A stretch of 21,270 bases of DNA. Source: a virus. The translations under genes were made by a program, and so were the position numbers. How positions within the stretch are numbered: position 1 is the first letter of the stretch; each line of letters opens with the position of its first letter. The notes under the pieces were generated by a model that saw only the letters and a list, made by a program, of their open reading frames with translations, did no database searches and was not told the origin of the DNA. The stretch covers positions 1-21,270 of the IMG/VR virus record IMGVR_UViG_3300007539_000274; one strand, given 5' to 3'. Of this stretch, positions 1 to 11,100 are shown piece by piece.

Positions 1-132
1 TACTTCGAAACCAGCGGCGGTAGTCGAGCAGAGTACCTAGAATTAGTAGGATATACAGACTACACCGCCAGCAGCACCGTCACGGTTGCCAGCACCGACT
101 ACGATATAGTTGAAATTCAAGTAGAAGACTAA
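1..132 (+). CDS. C-terminal fragment of an upstream, probably structural, protein
   Basis: An open frame runs from the first base of the window to a TAA at 130-132, giving the last 43 residues of a protein whose start is outside the window. The fragment contains YFETSGGSRAEYLELVGY and ends in EIQVED; its second half alternates Thr/Ser/Val with acidic residues, as in a beta-strand-rich C-terminus. It is too short to assign to a family. The stop shares its last A with the ATG of the next gene (TAATG), the same junction used throughout the adhesin cassette, so it probably belongs to the same transcription unit and may also be a virion protein. That role is inferred from position only. Confidence 0.75.
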   Translation, partial: YFETSGGSRAEYLELVGYTDYTASSTVTVASTDYDIVEIQVED

Positions 133-3100
133 TGAGAGGTACAGTTAGAGTATATCAGGCATATGACGAGAAGCCCATCTTTGAGGAATCAAACCTCATT
201 GTAGATGGGTTCAAAGAGCATATTGTAGACATCATGACGCGCGTGCCCGCGCCCTCGGCTGTATCCGCTGATGTGTCGGCATCGTACAATACCTCTAACT
301 TCACCGTACAGGCGATGTCCTTCTCGCCAAACGAATCAAACTTCGATCGGATTCACTCGCTCGCGTGCCTTTCCGCTCATGTAAATGCGACGGGCGGCCT
401 TACAGCGGTCGATCCAGGGGACGGAAAGGCGTGGTCTTATCGAGAGGATATTCCTAACCCAGAGTTCTCTGCGGTTAACTGGCGAGGTACTCCCGCGTCT
501 AACAGTATCCTAACTAACGGCACATTCTCATCAACCACCGATTTCTTCAGGAATACTACTTTTAAGGATTATACGGTAGACTACACCCTTTCAGGGTTCT
601 ACGTTAATCAACTTCTATCTTTGTACGAGCTTCCTAACTGGCGGATTCAAAGTGAGCTTCGCTATAACCCATCTTCAAATGAGTTTGAAGATACCTACGA
701 GTACGGCTCCTGCGCTCGGTATGATATGAGTGCCAATCTGCCTGATGTGTCTACCATTTATGCGGCGCTCTCGGGTACGGAGGCGTCATCCACATACGCG
801 GAACCAGACGACGGTATTCTGTACATTCGATCGTTTGCCCCGTCATCTACAGGTGGCGACAGTTCGGGCGCTGTGGTTCTTCGTCAAACTGCGTCTGTTT
901 ACAGCACGGACATGGAGCCCTGGGTTTCCATTGAGGACGAGACGGCGCTAGATGTTGTAGCAGAGATTAAGTTTCAGTTTAGCTCCATCTCGGGCGTGGC
1001 TGGCGCGGAGATTCATGTAACCGCAAAAGATACAATTACAGGAGAGTCTTACAACTTCGGAACGACCCCAGAGTATAGCCGACACTCCTGGGGTGGCGGT
1101 GGATCCGCCTTGGTTGTGAATGCTTCGGCAGATGTTTCAGGTACGGTCTCCAAATTTATTAACGTGCCGAAGAGCAAGGTGAAGCACCCCCTTGAGATCT
1201 CTTACTCTTTCTACTCGAACTCAGAGTCCGATCAGTTAAACTGCTATTTCTGGAACCCGTCGCTTCGAATCATTGATGATTGGTATGTGGGTAATATTTG
1301 GTCTGGCGGTGATTTAGCTACCATTAGCGGTAACGACTTTCAGTCGTCGGGGATGTTTATTGACCTAAGCAATGTCAATAGTAACTTCTCGGCTACGGAT
1401 CTCAGCAATATTACGTACATCTCACAGCTTGCGAGCATGGCACCTTCAAAGGTGTACTCGTACCTTTTTACTCTAGACCCTAACTCTAATGCTTCTAATG
1501 AGGATTTCTTTCGGGGTGCCGTTCTTAAACGGTACGTTTCGAATGTGAGAAACCAAGGGCGTTATAATTTGTTAGCAACGCCCGCTGCCTCTGCGTTAAA
1601 CGAGACGAGATTGGACGGTCCTGCATATGCAATATCCCCAGAGTTAAACCGCAATGCTGTCTTTACAGACTATGACGCGCAAGGCACTTTAGTAAAACCT
1701 TCCGACTTGTGCTTACAAGTTTCATCTTCAGTCTCAGGAACCTTCTCCTGCTCGTCCAACAGAACCTTTATATTCAACGGAGAGGTGTGTAAAGAGTTTA
1801 ACAATGGATTATCCGCCGCGCCCGTAGGGTTTATTCTAGAGACTTCCGGTCTTGATTCCAACGGAGATCGTTTAAAATTTAACTTCGAGACGGGGAACTG
1901 GGTGCCGTCTGGAGATGGTACGGTATTGGACTCCTCTTCGATTTTTAACGCGGGCCGATTCTCCCCGTTTGAATCTACGACCATCAACCCAGTACCCCTG
2001 ATTAGGGAAGGAGTGCCCCTAAACTCCGAGGGGGCTTTTGATTTTATTCTGACCGTAAGCGCCCTAGGCAATCACCCCGGATTCGTTAGATCTCTTCGAA
2101 TGGATTCTCTTGCGCCCCCCGCTACGCAACAACCAAAAGAGCTATTCAACTTTAAATCCTCTGTTGCAAATTGCTGGGCTCGTCCTAACGAAGAGACCAA
2201 TGTATTTTCAGGACTAGTTGCGGACGATGTGGCTGTGCCCATGAGAGCCAATCCTCTTGATGACGGCTCGGTTACTGGATATTTGGATTTCCTAAACGAG
2301 CCCCCGATAAACTTATTTGCGATTGAAGGAATGAATATTGCACCAAGTAGTATTCATTCCAACGAGTCTGTTTATCAATTTATGATCTGTAGGGATACTT
2401 CGTCCCATGGAACAGGCGCTGGGGAACTTTCGAAAGTTACGGGTGCATACTGCACAGACGCTGCACTTACTTTCATTGAGGACGAGGTAGAAGAGGACAC
2501 TCTTACCTCTGAGGTTTATTTTAGAAACCATCGTCGTGATATTATAGGTAAGCCCTACATCATGATGAATACGTTCTCATCCCTATACGGAACTGACGTT
2601 GTTCGATCTTCATCTTTCGGTGTTTTGGAAGCCCCCGCACAATTTTATATCTGGCCTGACAGATCTACGGGGATAATATTGTCCGGTAATCCAGGCACTA
2701 CGGGAGCCGTACCAGAGGCTCCTAACATGTCTTTGTGCCAGTCCTTCAACCTGAGCGATTTAACTCTTCCTGTAGATTCAGAGGGGATGGCCTTTTCAAT
2801 AGCTTACCAGGCTTTCAGCACGGAAGCTCTTGTCGCTCTAAAATGGTCGGCTAATGCCAACACTTCTACGGGTAAGGTTGTGCATTGGGACGCCACTACC
2901 TCTTCTTGGGGGGAGTGTAAGAGAGGCGAAGAAACTAGAAACGACTTTACGTTTGCAGTTTCAGGACAATTCAGTAACCTTCAGGAAAAATTTACAAGAA
3001 CTCCCGTGGTGGATATTACTAATCAAGATTTTGATGATAATACCGTCATTACTTTTAGTATAGTCACAACCGATTTTAGCACTGCAAAGCAAACCATTCT

Positions 3101-3758
3101 TAACGATTGGCGGTTTTATAATGTCACGGCTTCTGCGATGTTTGATCTCGGAGCGTTTCCTGCGCCCGAAGAAACTACGGTACAACCTGCCAAGCTTCCT
3201 GCTGGACGCCTAGGACAGTTCACTAATAACATTGAGATCCCCGTATCTGGTATATCCGAGGCTCGTGCGTTAGGTTCAGCTAACTGGGGACCCGACCCCG
3301 CAACCTCGGCACTGTCAGGGTCTACGGGTGTAATTGCGAGCACACATAATATTGCAGGTTGTGTAAACTCTGATGGGTTTGTGTACAGCGGGCAAGGTGA
3401 TGCCAACTTCAACCTGTCGGGATTCACCGTAAGCACTACGACAAGCTCCATCGTCCATACGATTGATCTGTCCGCGACGGATGTAAACTTCTTCGATCTA
3501 CAAGGCGGTATTGGAGCGATGGGTCTGTGGGCGTTTGATATTGATAAAACCTACGCCAAGCTCCTGGATAACGGGTACAGCCTAAGTTCTGTCTACGATA
3601 AGCCCGGATCGTCTGGAGAGCTATATAACGTAACAGATACTGATCGCAATCCTGTATTTAAATTATTAGCCAAAAAAGTTTTTAGGCAACCTATTACAAT
3701 TGCAAGTGGACTTACAAATCCATCTCTTCGAATTGTCTGGGAGATTAACTTCTTATAA
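132..3758 (+). CDS. Giant multidomain virion adhesin/fibre-like protein (1208 aa)
   Basis: No family is recognised with certainty. The first ~40 residues (RGTVRVYQAYDEKPIFEESN, then LIVDGF) resemble the N-terminus of the next gene's 192-aa product (RGHLEILKLYPDGREE, then HFSEQNVITSG), and the two C-termini also match (...LRIVWEINFL versus ...VLFRWTIEF). The protein thus looks like the small one with about 1000 residues inserted. The insert is rich in Ser/Thr/Asn and aromatics. About three segments (residues roughly 245-390, 520-660 and 870-1000) show the rhythm of a galactose-binding-like or CBM-like beta-sandwich: a long strand, then a Trp-containing hairpin such as LKFNFETGNWVP or VVHWDATTSSWGE, then a closing strand such as ISYSFYSN or ITFSIVTTDF before a Trp or Arg. 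No membrane segment or signal peptide is seen. A role in receptor or glycan binding on the virion is inferred from fold-like patterns and from the neighbouring spikes. The ATG overlaps the upstream stop; only a weak AGAAG lies before it. Confidence 0.8.
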   Translation: MRGTVRVYQAYDEKPIFEESNLIVDGFKEHIVDIMTRVPAPSAVSADVSASYNTSNFTVQAMSFSPNESNFDRIHSLACLSAHVNATGGLTAVDPGDGKAWSYREDIPNPEFSAVNWRGTPASNSILTNGTFSSTTDFFRNTTFKDYTVDYTLSGFYVNQLLSLYELPNWRIQSELRYNPSSNEFEDTYEYGSCARYDMSANLPDVSTIYAALSGTEASSTYAEPDDGILYIRSFAPSSTGGDSSGAVVLRQTASVYSTDMEPWVSIEDETALDVVAEIKFQFSSISGVAGAEIHVTAKDTITGESYNFGTTPEYSRHSWGGGGSALVVNASADVSGTVSKFINVPKSKVKHPLEISYSFYSNSESDQLNCYFWNPSLRIIDDWYVGNIWSGGDLATISGNDFQSSGMFIDLSNVNSNFSATDLSNITYISQLASMAPSKVYSYLFTLDPNSNASNEDFFRGAVLKRYVSNVRNQGRYNLLATPAASALNETRLDGPAYAISPELNRNAVFTDYDAQGTLVKPSDLCLQVSSSVSGTFSCSSNRTFIFNGEVCKEFNNGLSAAPVGFILETSGLDSNGDRLKFNFETGNWVPSGDGTVLDSSSIFNAGRFSPFESTTINPVPLIREGVPLNSEGAFDFILTVSALGNHPGFVRSLRMDSLAPPATQQPKELFNFKSSVANCWARPNEETNVFSGLVADDVAVPMRANPLDDGSVTGYLDFLNEPPINLFAIEGMNIAPSSIHSNESVYQFMICRDTSSHGTGAGELSKVTGAYCTDAALTFIEDEVEEDTLTSEVYFRNHRRDIIGKPYIMMNTFSSLYGTDVVRSSSFGVLEAPAQFYIWPDRSTGIILSGNPGTTGAVPEAPNMSLCQSFNLSDLTLPVDSEGMAFSIAYQAFSTEALVALKWSANANTSTGKVVHWDATTSSWGECKRGEETRNDFTFAVSGQFSNLQEKFTRTPVVDITNQDFDDNTVITFSIVTTDFSTAKQTILNDWRFYNVTASAMFDLGAFPAPEETTVQPAKLPAGRLGQFTNNIEIPVSGISEARALGSANWGPDPATSALSGSTGVIASTHNIAGCVNSDGFVYSGQGDANFNLSGFTVSTTTSSIVHTIDLSATDVNFFDLQGGIGAMGLWAFDIDKTYAKLLDNGYSLSSVYDKPGSSGELYNVTDTDRNPVFKLLAKKVFRQPITIASGLTNPSLRIVWEINFL

Positions 3759-4336
3759 TGGAAACAATACTGAACTACGAAAACTCGGCACCTCGCGGGC
3801 ATCTGGAGATCCTCAAACTTTACCCAGACGGTCGCGAGGAAGTTCATTTTTCTGAGCAGAATGTTATCACCTCAGGCATGGGCCATACGCTTCTCAAGGC
3901 TTTCTCCAGTCCTGCGGTGGATAATATTTCAGGATTTCAGATCGTATACTTTCAGCTAGGCGTGTCTGGGGCGTCGAGCCTTCAGGTCTCGGGCACAGGA
4001 CAACTTTCCTCTGCCCTAGCGTCAGGGGATTACGGCACCGCCAACTTCCAACTAAGCATTCATGATCTAAGCTCAGGCACGCCAGCCGCAGACCAAGCGT
4101 TCGGAGTAATCCCGTTCCCTTATATCAAGAAGATCAGCCCAACTCGTGTGATGTATCAAATCTTTGTGGGGGATCAAGCTTGCGAAGGAGAAACACTCAA
4201 TGAGATCGGTCTGTTCAGCCGAAACCCTGACGGCTCTGCGACCGATGGTAGCTACTTATGCGCCTATAGGTATTTTACACCGTTAGAGAAGAAGGACAGC
4301 TTCTCTGTGCTATTCCGATGGACAATTGAATTCTGA
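3758..4336 (+). CDS. Small virion/fibre-associated protein (192 aa), compact relative of the upstream giant
   Basis: The N-terminal strand-turn-strand contains GREEVHFSEQNVITSGMGHT. The C-terminal segment reads ETLNEIGLFSRNP, then LCAYRYFTPLEKKDSF and a final FRWTIEF. In my recollection this pattern (an 'E-x-N-x-I-x-x-G' start and an 'EIGLF...YRxFTPLxK...FxWxI' end) recurs in uncharacterised tail- or fibre-associated proteins of phages, but I cannot name a family. It starts at ATG 3758, within TAATG at the end of the 1208-aa gene, and ends in TGATG with the first spike gene. A GGAG about 15 nt upstream is too far for a good ribosome site, so coupled reinitiation is likely. It probably forms a compact adaptor or head of a fibre. 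The shared ends with the 1208-aa protein suggest the same attachment site or a mixed oligomer (inference). Confidence 0.75.
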   Translation: METILNYENSAPRGHLEILKLYPDGREEVHFSEQNVITSGMGHTLLKAFSSPAVDNISGFQIVYFQLGVSGASSLQVSGTGQLSSALASGDYGTANFQLSIHDLSSGTPAADQAFGVIPFPYIKKISPTRVMYQIFVGDQACEGETLNEIGLFSRNPDGSATDGSYLCAYRYFTPLEKKDSFSVLFRWTIEF

Positions 4337-7300
4337 TGAGCCCGCTATACGAATACTTTGATGTGACAGGAGGAGGTCAGACCCTTTCAGGGTATGCCTT
4401 CCCCGAAGTGCATAAGTTTGATGCAAGTTCTTTTTATAACTGGGAGCAGGATAACCTTCCTGTCCTAGACTTGGAGACGCGCTCCAACGTGCTCCGTCAA
4501 TATCTGGGACTGACGGATGTTACTGGCGTAACTCTCACCGTAAGTGCGGACGCTCCTAAGTCTGCCTCCGCTCTAGGCGTATACCAAAATGTTCAGGATG
4601 CATTAGAGGTTGTGCCTCGTAGGCTGCGGTTCCCTCTTTTGATCGAGATCTGTGATTACGGTAATCTCGGTGACCTTAATCTTGCGGATATTCACTGCGA
4701 AGGTGACGGCGCTCTTCAGATTGAATGCCTCCAACTTGCGAGGAGTCATACATACGGAGATGTATCCACTGTCCAAGCTACTACGGAGGCGGGTCCTTCG
4801 GGCGTAGTTCAGACTATGATTACGTCGATCCACGACCAAACCGTCGTCCCCCCTGGCACTTTTTCCCCTTACGCGGACTCAAGTATTAGTGCTAATATCG
4901 TAACCACCTCTTCAACAAACCTAGGGGTTACGTGCTTTTCCTTGGAAGGGTGGAGCCGGAACGGACGCATTTTTACTTCCGTCTTACCTGATTCACAAAA
5001 CGAAGCTCAAACGATCACGTTCTCCCCTCAATACAATCGAGATGCTTCTTCTCTGTTTCCTGGAGGTTCGTTAGCGACAGCGAACCATGAGTATTCTTTA
5101 GGTTACTACACTACAGACGAGGAATCGACGATTGCTCTGGACCCTAGCCCCAAGACTAGAAACGGCGCGGGTGAGTCTTTGATTGAGGCGCGGGATGTTC
5201 CCGTTGCGGTCGATCCAATCCAAAGTGTTTGGTGGGGGGCGTATTTCAATAAGGTCGAGATCAAAAATTGCTCCAAGGTTAAGCTAAAGAACGTTTGCAT
5301 TGATTCGGCGTCAGGACTAGATTCCCAGTACCCTAACCAAATGTCCTACCTGTGCGACACGGGTTTGTACATTACGAACTCAAACGTCTTACTTGAGAAC
5401 ACTGCGATTTGCCGCGTTAGAAAAACGGGCGTCAATGTGCAGGACTCCACGGTGAGTATCAGGGGCGACTTCCTCATTCACCGCGTGTATGAAAGGAATC
5501 TTGACGGCACTCGCCCCTCCGAAGGCGTTGGTCTCTTTGCAACCGATTCAAACATCGTGTTTAGCCCCGAGGATTCAAGCAACCTGTATGCCTACGTTAC
5601 GGGCTATGGCGCTATGAGAAACATCTCAAAGTGCGGGGTAGGCATCTCTCTTAATAACTCCTTACTTACAGGCGGCGCTATCAACTCAAATACAGTCGCA
5701 GCCACGGGTCAAAATGCGGGTGTACTAGATGCGCGAACCACTCGTCTGTACATTCACAACAACCAAACGGGTATTAAGCTGGTAAACTCGGTTTACGATC
5801 TGGATGGCCGCACTGAAGTATTTTGCAACATCAATGGAATTGAAGCATTCCAATCAAACCTCACATTCCAACAGTTCAGCGTAGACACGAATCAAGAGAA
5901 GGGCTTTTACTTAAATCACTCTAATCTTTTCTACGGGAAAGACTCAGACGATCTTAGTGGGTATTCAGCTTTTAGTGGAACCACCAAACCAGGCTTCACT
6001 TGCGACTACAACGGCATCAACGTACATGTCGATAAAAATTCTTCCATCGCCCCGCATGACGGCGTAGAGTTTGTTCCTTTGATGGCGCGATGGGGCGGTA
6101 AAACAGATCGAGTTAAAACGGGAGCGGATATGTGGATCATGAGCAATCATGGAACATACGGGTTAGGGGCTTACAAGGCTCCGAACATCATCCTGAATAA
6201 TAACTCTGATGCTGAGTTCGTCAATCTATCCGTCGCTTTCAATGGAGCGGCAGCGGGCGTTGCAGGAGCGTGTGTCCAGGTCAGCGAAAACTCTCAGGGA
6301 GTCTTCCGAGGAACCGAGCGAGGCGCAACCTGCTTTGGGTCCTACGGCACTGTTACTCTCAAGAACAACTGGACCACTGCGGCTGTAGCGGCTCTAGACA
6401 ACTCCGAAGTCGTCTTTACAGGTCCGACCAAGATCGCTCGTGCAGGTGTTGGCGTTCTCGCTCAGAATAACTCTCGCGCCGCGTTTGGACCTCCTACAGA
6501 AGATCACACCGTATGGACTCCTGCATACGAACGTTTCGGTCTATCTTCGACCGATAACCACACCAAGGTTGATATTCACGCCAACCGTGCATGCCTAGTC
6601 GCGAATGAAAAATCTCTGATCGAAATCAAGTCCCTGGGCGGTAGCTCGCTTGATGCGGACAACTCCACGGACATTAACCAAACCTTTGACGCTTCCAGCA
6701 CTTTCGTATCAGCTACCTCAGGAAGCTACATGCGCTTTTCTCCTAACGGATTTACAGAGCAGTTAAGTTCCACATTCTATGGGGCAGATAATTTTAGTCT
6801 GTTTTCACGAACCGATGCCGCGTTCAGCGACAACGATCACAGCGGAGTGACCACTGGAGGCATGTGTGTACGTGCTGTAGGTGCGAGTAAAGTCGATGTG
6901 AACATGGTTAATTTCCGCATAGGAAATGATGGCTTACCTTCTGATGTCTCTGGAGTTTGTTATAACTACAACGGCACGGGCTGTGAATATGACGGGTCGG
7001 CTGCTAGTGGAGTTGCTGCCTCCCCTGCGTTCAATATTTGCGATCTGGTTACCTCTTGCTGCGATCAGACTACCACTGTTCCGACAACTACCACCACAGC
7101 ACCCACAACCCCTGCTACTACAACTACGACTACGACAGTTACAGGGACAGTCATACCTCCTACAATCCCATCCCCTACGGAAACCTGGAAGGCTAATATC
7201 TATGAACCTGTTGTGACTATGAGCCAAGAAGGGGCTGATGTGGAAAACTCGACGTTCTCGGGAGTGAATTATGAGTTCTCCTGCATCGGCTCCCGAATCC

Positions 7301-8121
7301 ATATGTGGAACATCGCTGATACCTCACGTATGCATGCAGCTAACTTGCTTCTAAACGGCCAAAATCCCCAAACAAACTGCATCAATAATAATTACCACGG
7401 CCCTACTGGGCGATGGCAAAATGGTGCTGCCTGTGATTACTATGGTAAGTTCGGATTCGCTGCCAGCGCCCTTACTGAAAAAGGGCTAGGGTCTGAAGTT
7501 AACGGGTTCTACAACTTAGGAGTTTTCCGAGTGGTCGGGTCTCATCGCGGGTATCTTAAGACATATTCTGAGGTTGATTATCAAGGTCTTGCCCTCAATA
7601 CTCAAATGACGCAGGGGGGTTCTCCCATGGATCAAGTAAATAGCCAAGGCTATCAGACAATGTTTGATCTGGCTGTTAACACTCCTGGTGCAGAGGACAC
7701 CCTCTCCTACCATGTTGGGCTAGAGCCAGGATCTGTGTCTGGTGCGGAGCCGGTCTTCGGTCGCGGTCTAGCTGGGCAGGCTGATGAGCCCGGAAAAATT
7801 AATGGCGTCATGACTCATGCCCGCATGGTTGAAGGTCAAGGAATGAAATGGGACGAGGGTCAGCTACATCCAATCTTCCCATTCCCACCTCTACACTTGG
7901 GATGGCAGGGCTACATTCGAAACTGGTTGGATGAGTCGGCGGCTAATGTATTTGCCAACGCTAGGCACGGGGCTAGTAAGAAAGTAAACCTTCTTTCGAT
8001 CTATCGAGCCAGCACCTCACCGAGCATTGGTGGTGAAGGTAGGGATACAAACTCGGGCAACCCCACTTTCGGCCTGGGTGTAAGATCTCTAAACATGTTT
8101 GATCTAAATCGTCTTGTCTAA
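4336..8121 (+). CDS. Parallel beta-helix spike protein 1 (1261 aa)
   Basis: Residues 28-58 carry the motif shared with the next two proteins (FYNWEQDNLPVLDLETR). Residues ~63-150 look like the entry to a pectin-lyase-type fold (GVTLTVSADAP, GVYQNVQDALEVVP, then LLIEICDYGNLGDL). Residues ~300-870 are a run of coils with the rhythm 'G-hydrophobic-x-x-x-N-S-x-hydrophobic' (GLYITNSNVLLEN, GVNVQDSTVSI, GISLNNSLLTGG, GIKLVNSVYDLDG), typical of right-handed beta-helices in phage tailspikes. A Cys cluster (C902, C908, C909) precedes a Thr-rich linker (~912-945). The C-terminal ~290 residues form a domain strongly conserved in the next protein (GSRIHMWNI, HGPTGRWQNGAACDYYGK, THARM, WLDESAANVFANA). I see no enzyme active site that can be assigned, so depolymerase activity is possible but unproven. 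Translation is probably coupled to the upstream gene through TGATG; no Shine-Dalgarno is visible. Confidence 0.85.
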   Translation: MSPLYEYFDVTGGGQTLSGYAFPEVHKFDASSFYNWEQDNLPVLDLETRSNVLRQYLGLTDVTGVTLTVSADAPKSASALGVYQNVQDALEVVPRRLRFPLLIEICDYGNLGDLNLADIHCEGDGALQIECLQLARSHTYGDVSTVQATTEAGPSGVVQTMITSIHDQTVVPPGTFSPYADSSISANIVTTSSTNLGVTCFSLEGWSRNGRIFTSVLPDSQNEAQTITFSPQYNRDASSLFPGGSLATANHEYSLGYYTTDEESTIALDPSPKTRNGAGESLIEARDVPVAVDPIQSVWWGAYFNKVEIKNCSKVKLKNVCIDSASGLDSQYPNQMSYLCDTGLYITNSNVLLENTAICRVRKTGVNVQDSTVSIRGDFLIHRVYERNLDGTRPSEGVGLFATDSNIVFSPEDSSNLYAYVTGYGAMRNISKCGVGISLNNSLLTGGAINSNTVAATGQNAGVLDARTTRLYIHNNQTGIKLVNSVYDLDGRTEVFCNINGIEAFQSNLTFQQFSVDTNQEKGFYLNHSNLFYGKDSDDLSGYSAFSGTTKPGFTCDYNGINVHVDKNSSIAPHDGVEFVPLMARWGGKTDRVKTGADMWIMSNHGTYGLGAYKAPNIILNNNSDAEFVNLSVAFNGAAAGVAGACVQVSENSQGVFRGTERGATCFGSYGTVTLKNNWTTAAVAALDNSEVVFTGPTKIARAGVGVLAQNNSRAAFGPPTEDHTVWTPAYERFGLSSTDNHTKVDIHANRACLVANEKSLIEIKSLGGSSLDADNSTDINQTFDASSTFVSATSGSYMRFSPNGFTEQLSSTFYGADNFSLFSRTDAAFSDNDHSGVTTGGMCVRAVGASKVDVNMVNFRIGNDGLPSDVSGVCYNYNGTGCEYDGSAASGVAASPAFNICDLVTSCCDQTTTVPTTTTTAPTTPATTTTTTTVTGTVIPPTIPSPTETWKANIYEPVVTMSQEGADVENSTFSGVNYEFSCIGSRIHMWNIADTSRMHAANLLLNGQNPQTNCINNNYHGPTGRWQNGAACDYYGKFGFAASALTEKGLGSEVNGFYNLGVFRVVGSHRGYLKTYSEVDYQGLALNTQMTQGGSPMDQVNSQGYQTMFDLAVNTPGAEDTLSYHVGLEPGSVSGAEPVFGRGLAGQADEPGKINGVMTHARMVEGQGMKWDEGQLHPIFPFPPLHLGWQGYIRNWLDESAANVFANARHGASKKVNLLSIYRASTSPSIGGEGRDTNSGNPTFGLGVRSLNMFDLNRLV
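7039..7176 (+). other. Cys cluster and threonine-rich linker of spike 1
   Basis: Within the 1261-aa spike, residues C902, C908 and C909 (C-x5-CC) are followed at once by a Thr/Pro/Ala-rich stretch to about residue 949. The longest pure Thr run here is 7. The stretch separates the beta-helix from the conserved C-terminal domain. The same layout occurs in spike 2, where the linker is several times longer. Confidence 0.8.
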
Positions 8122-11100
8122 TGAACAGGTTATATGAATACTATGAGGCTTCTGGAGGTTCGCAAGTCATTGACACGAACTATGTTGATGTATTTCATTA
8201 TGACCCAAGCACGTTTTATAACTACGAGCAAGACAACTCGTCAATCACAACCCTAGAGTCTCGCTACGACTATCTCAAACAGTTCGCGGGATTTCCTGGC
8301 AGTCAGGAATACTCTGGCGTTACCCTTGTTGTTTCCTCTTCTGCGGCTACAGACCCTAGCGCAGGCGTCTATCAAACAGCGCAGGAAGCTGTTGATGCGC
8401 TGCCGAGGATTCTAAACTATCCTGTTCTTATCGAGATCGCAAGTTACTACGAGCTTGGCGCACTCTCTCTCGTTGGCATTACCTGTGAAGGACGAGGCGC
8501 TATTGAAATTCGGGGACTGAACTACGCCTCAGATACTGAAGCGCAGGTTAGCGGAACCTTTACTCGTGACGGCGTAGTTTCAATTCTGTCCGTGGAATCC
8601 ACTGCCTTGCAGCAAAGTATCTTAAATGCCAGCAGCACTAGAACAGGAGATTCTACCTTTGACGCTTCGCTCTGGGCGTCTGGAAGCCGCGCATTTTCTC
8701 AGCTATCGCCTGATTCGCAGAAAGAATGCCAGCAGTGTGAGTTTATGGCGTCATCTTATTCCACGCCCGGTGGAAGCAAGTTCGCTTTTGGCTTTAGTAG
8801 CGGACCTTCAACTTTCTCAACTGGAGGGTATACAGTCATCGCGGGCGCGGATCCAGTCGTGAGTGCTTCAATTACTCCCTCTTCAAACGACACAAGTGCT
8901 AATCTGATAGAGTTGCGTAATACGGTACAGGCGGGGGATACTGCAACTGCTCTTCTTTATGGATCTTTCTTTAGTTCGATTTCTATCCGTGATTGTAATC
9001 GAGTAAAACTAAAAGGTATTTTAATTGACGGTTTCGATAATGTAGGAACATCGGCAACTTACAGCGCAGACGTAGGACTTAAACTAAACAACTCCGATGT
9101 TTTGTTAGAGGATTTTGCCGTAGCGCGCTGCCGAACGAACGGCATCCTTGCGACTAATAGTAAAATTAGTTCGGCTGGGTCTCTGGTTGTTCAGAGAATT
9201 GCTAAGGTTGATGATAGTGTTCTGGACTCTGAGGGTCGTGGGGCTGGAATTAACCTTTACAATTCAAAACTTGTTTTTGATACATCTTCTGTTTCGCGCG
9301 CAGGGCGTCATATGCGTATTGTAAGTGACGGTATGGAGATAGGTATTAATGCAACTAATTCTCTTATCTGTGGCGGAACTCGCGATCAAGAGAGCACTAA
9401 TACGTACTCTAAGAATGCGGGAGGCAGCGACACAATCACTGCTCACCTTCAAACCACCCGACATAAACTAGGACTCAAGCTTAAAAACTCCGTTCTGGAT
9501 TTCGATGGGCGCTTAGGCGCTTTCCTTAACCTCTCAGGCGTTAAGGCAGATCACTCAAAGATCTGCCTCCCCCAGTTCAGCGTAGACGATAACCGAGACT
9601 ACGGCTTCAAGCTAAACTCATCTGATCTTCTGTACGGTAAGCATGCAGATTTCATTGGACAGTTTGGAGGCACTTCTGATAACGTGTCTGGCTTTCAGTT
9701 CTTCCATTGTGATTACAATGGCATCAACGTTATCGCGGAAAATAACTCTAATATCGCTGTACACCCTGATGTAGAACTCTTTTCTAATGTCGGGTCCTGG
9801 GGAGGTAACACTCCGCTAGATTCTTCTGATACTGATGTGTCGGCTTATTCGTTTATGAGAAACGGAGGTCTACCAGGAAATCAGCCAGCGCCCGCGATCA
9901 CATTAGACAGCAACTCACGAGGGCATATCATTGGCCTTGCATACACGGGAAACTCTTTAAGCTCCGTGCGCCAGGGTGCAGCGGCTCTCGTAACTAGAAG
10001 CTCTAACCTTGTTCTTCAAGGCTTCTCGGACAGGTGGACAGCCATTACCTCGAATGATGTTGTAGATAGCGCGAAGGAACTTAGGTATCTTTATGTATCC
10101 ACTCCTCTATACGCGAAAGGATCGTCCAAGATTAGTTTCATCGGGCCAACCAAAATTTCGCGTTGGGGCGTTGATGCTCTATGCGAGGATAACTCCGAGA
10201 TCTATTTTGGACCGCCTACCGAACTTATCAATGGCTTGGATACAGCTAAGTTTGGCCTTGAGTCTTCGGCCAACCACACCCAAGTAGAGCTTCACTCTAG
10301 TCGCGCTTGTTTAGTTGCATCAAAAGACTCTAAAATTAGAATGTTTGGTCTTGGTGCGTCCGCTGATACCTCATCCTCATACGGCCCAATCGTTGAGAGT
10401 AACAGGTTTATCGGGGCAACGTCGGGCGGTTACATGGCGTTCTTCCCTAATGCTTTCTCAGTGGCTACTAACTTAAGAGCAACAGACAGAGCGGTCGTCC
10501 TTGGGGATGATCTTCGACGTTTCCAAAGAGACTCAGGGCTCGTGGCAGACATCTCTGAGCAGCCTAGTGGAAGCACGGGCGGAATGTGTGTTCGTGCCGT
10601 TGACGGTAGCGACGTAGATGTTGAGCTAGTTAATTTCAAGTTTGGAATGCCCGCCTCCTCCGTGTCAGGAGTGATGTATAACTGGCACGGATCGGGCACC
10701 GAGTTCATTGACGATATGAACAACTTTGGCCCCGCTTCCTTCACCACGGACACTTGTTGGATCGCGGATCAGTGTTGTATCTGCCCGGGTGACACTACGA
10801 CTTCGCAAACTACTACTACTACTACCGCTGGTGGAGGACCCACGACTTCAAGTCCTACAACTACGCCTCCCACCACCACAACCACTACATCACTTCCACC
10901 TCCCACCACGACAACTACTACTACAACTACAACTACAACCACTACTACACCTTCAACCCCCTCCACAACAACCACTACTACAACCCCCTCCACAACCACA
11001 ACTACTACAACCACTACTACAACCACAACTACTACAACCACTACTACACCCCCAACTACTACAACTTCAACCCCCTCCACAACAACCACTACTACAAGCC

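Noticed and set aside
1-132. Similarity of YFETSGGS in the upstream fragment to the spike N-termini (YYEASGGS, YFDVTGGG)
   Set aside because: In the fragment it lies 43 residues from the C-terminus rather than at the N-terminus, and the docking motif does not follow; an 8-residue match in such Ser/Gly-rich proteins may be chance.
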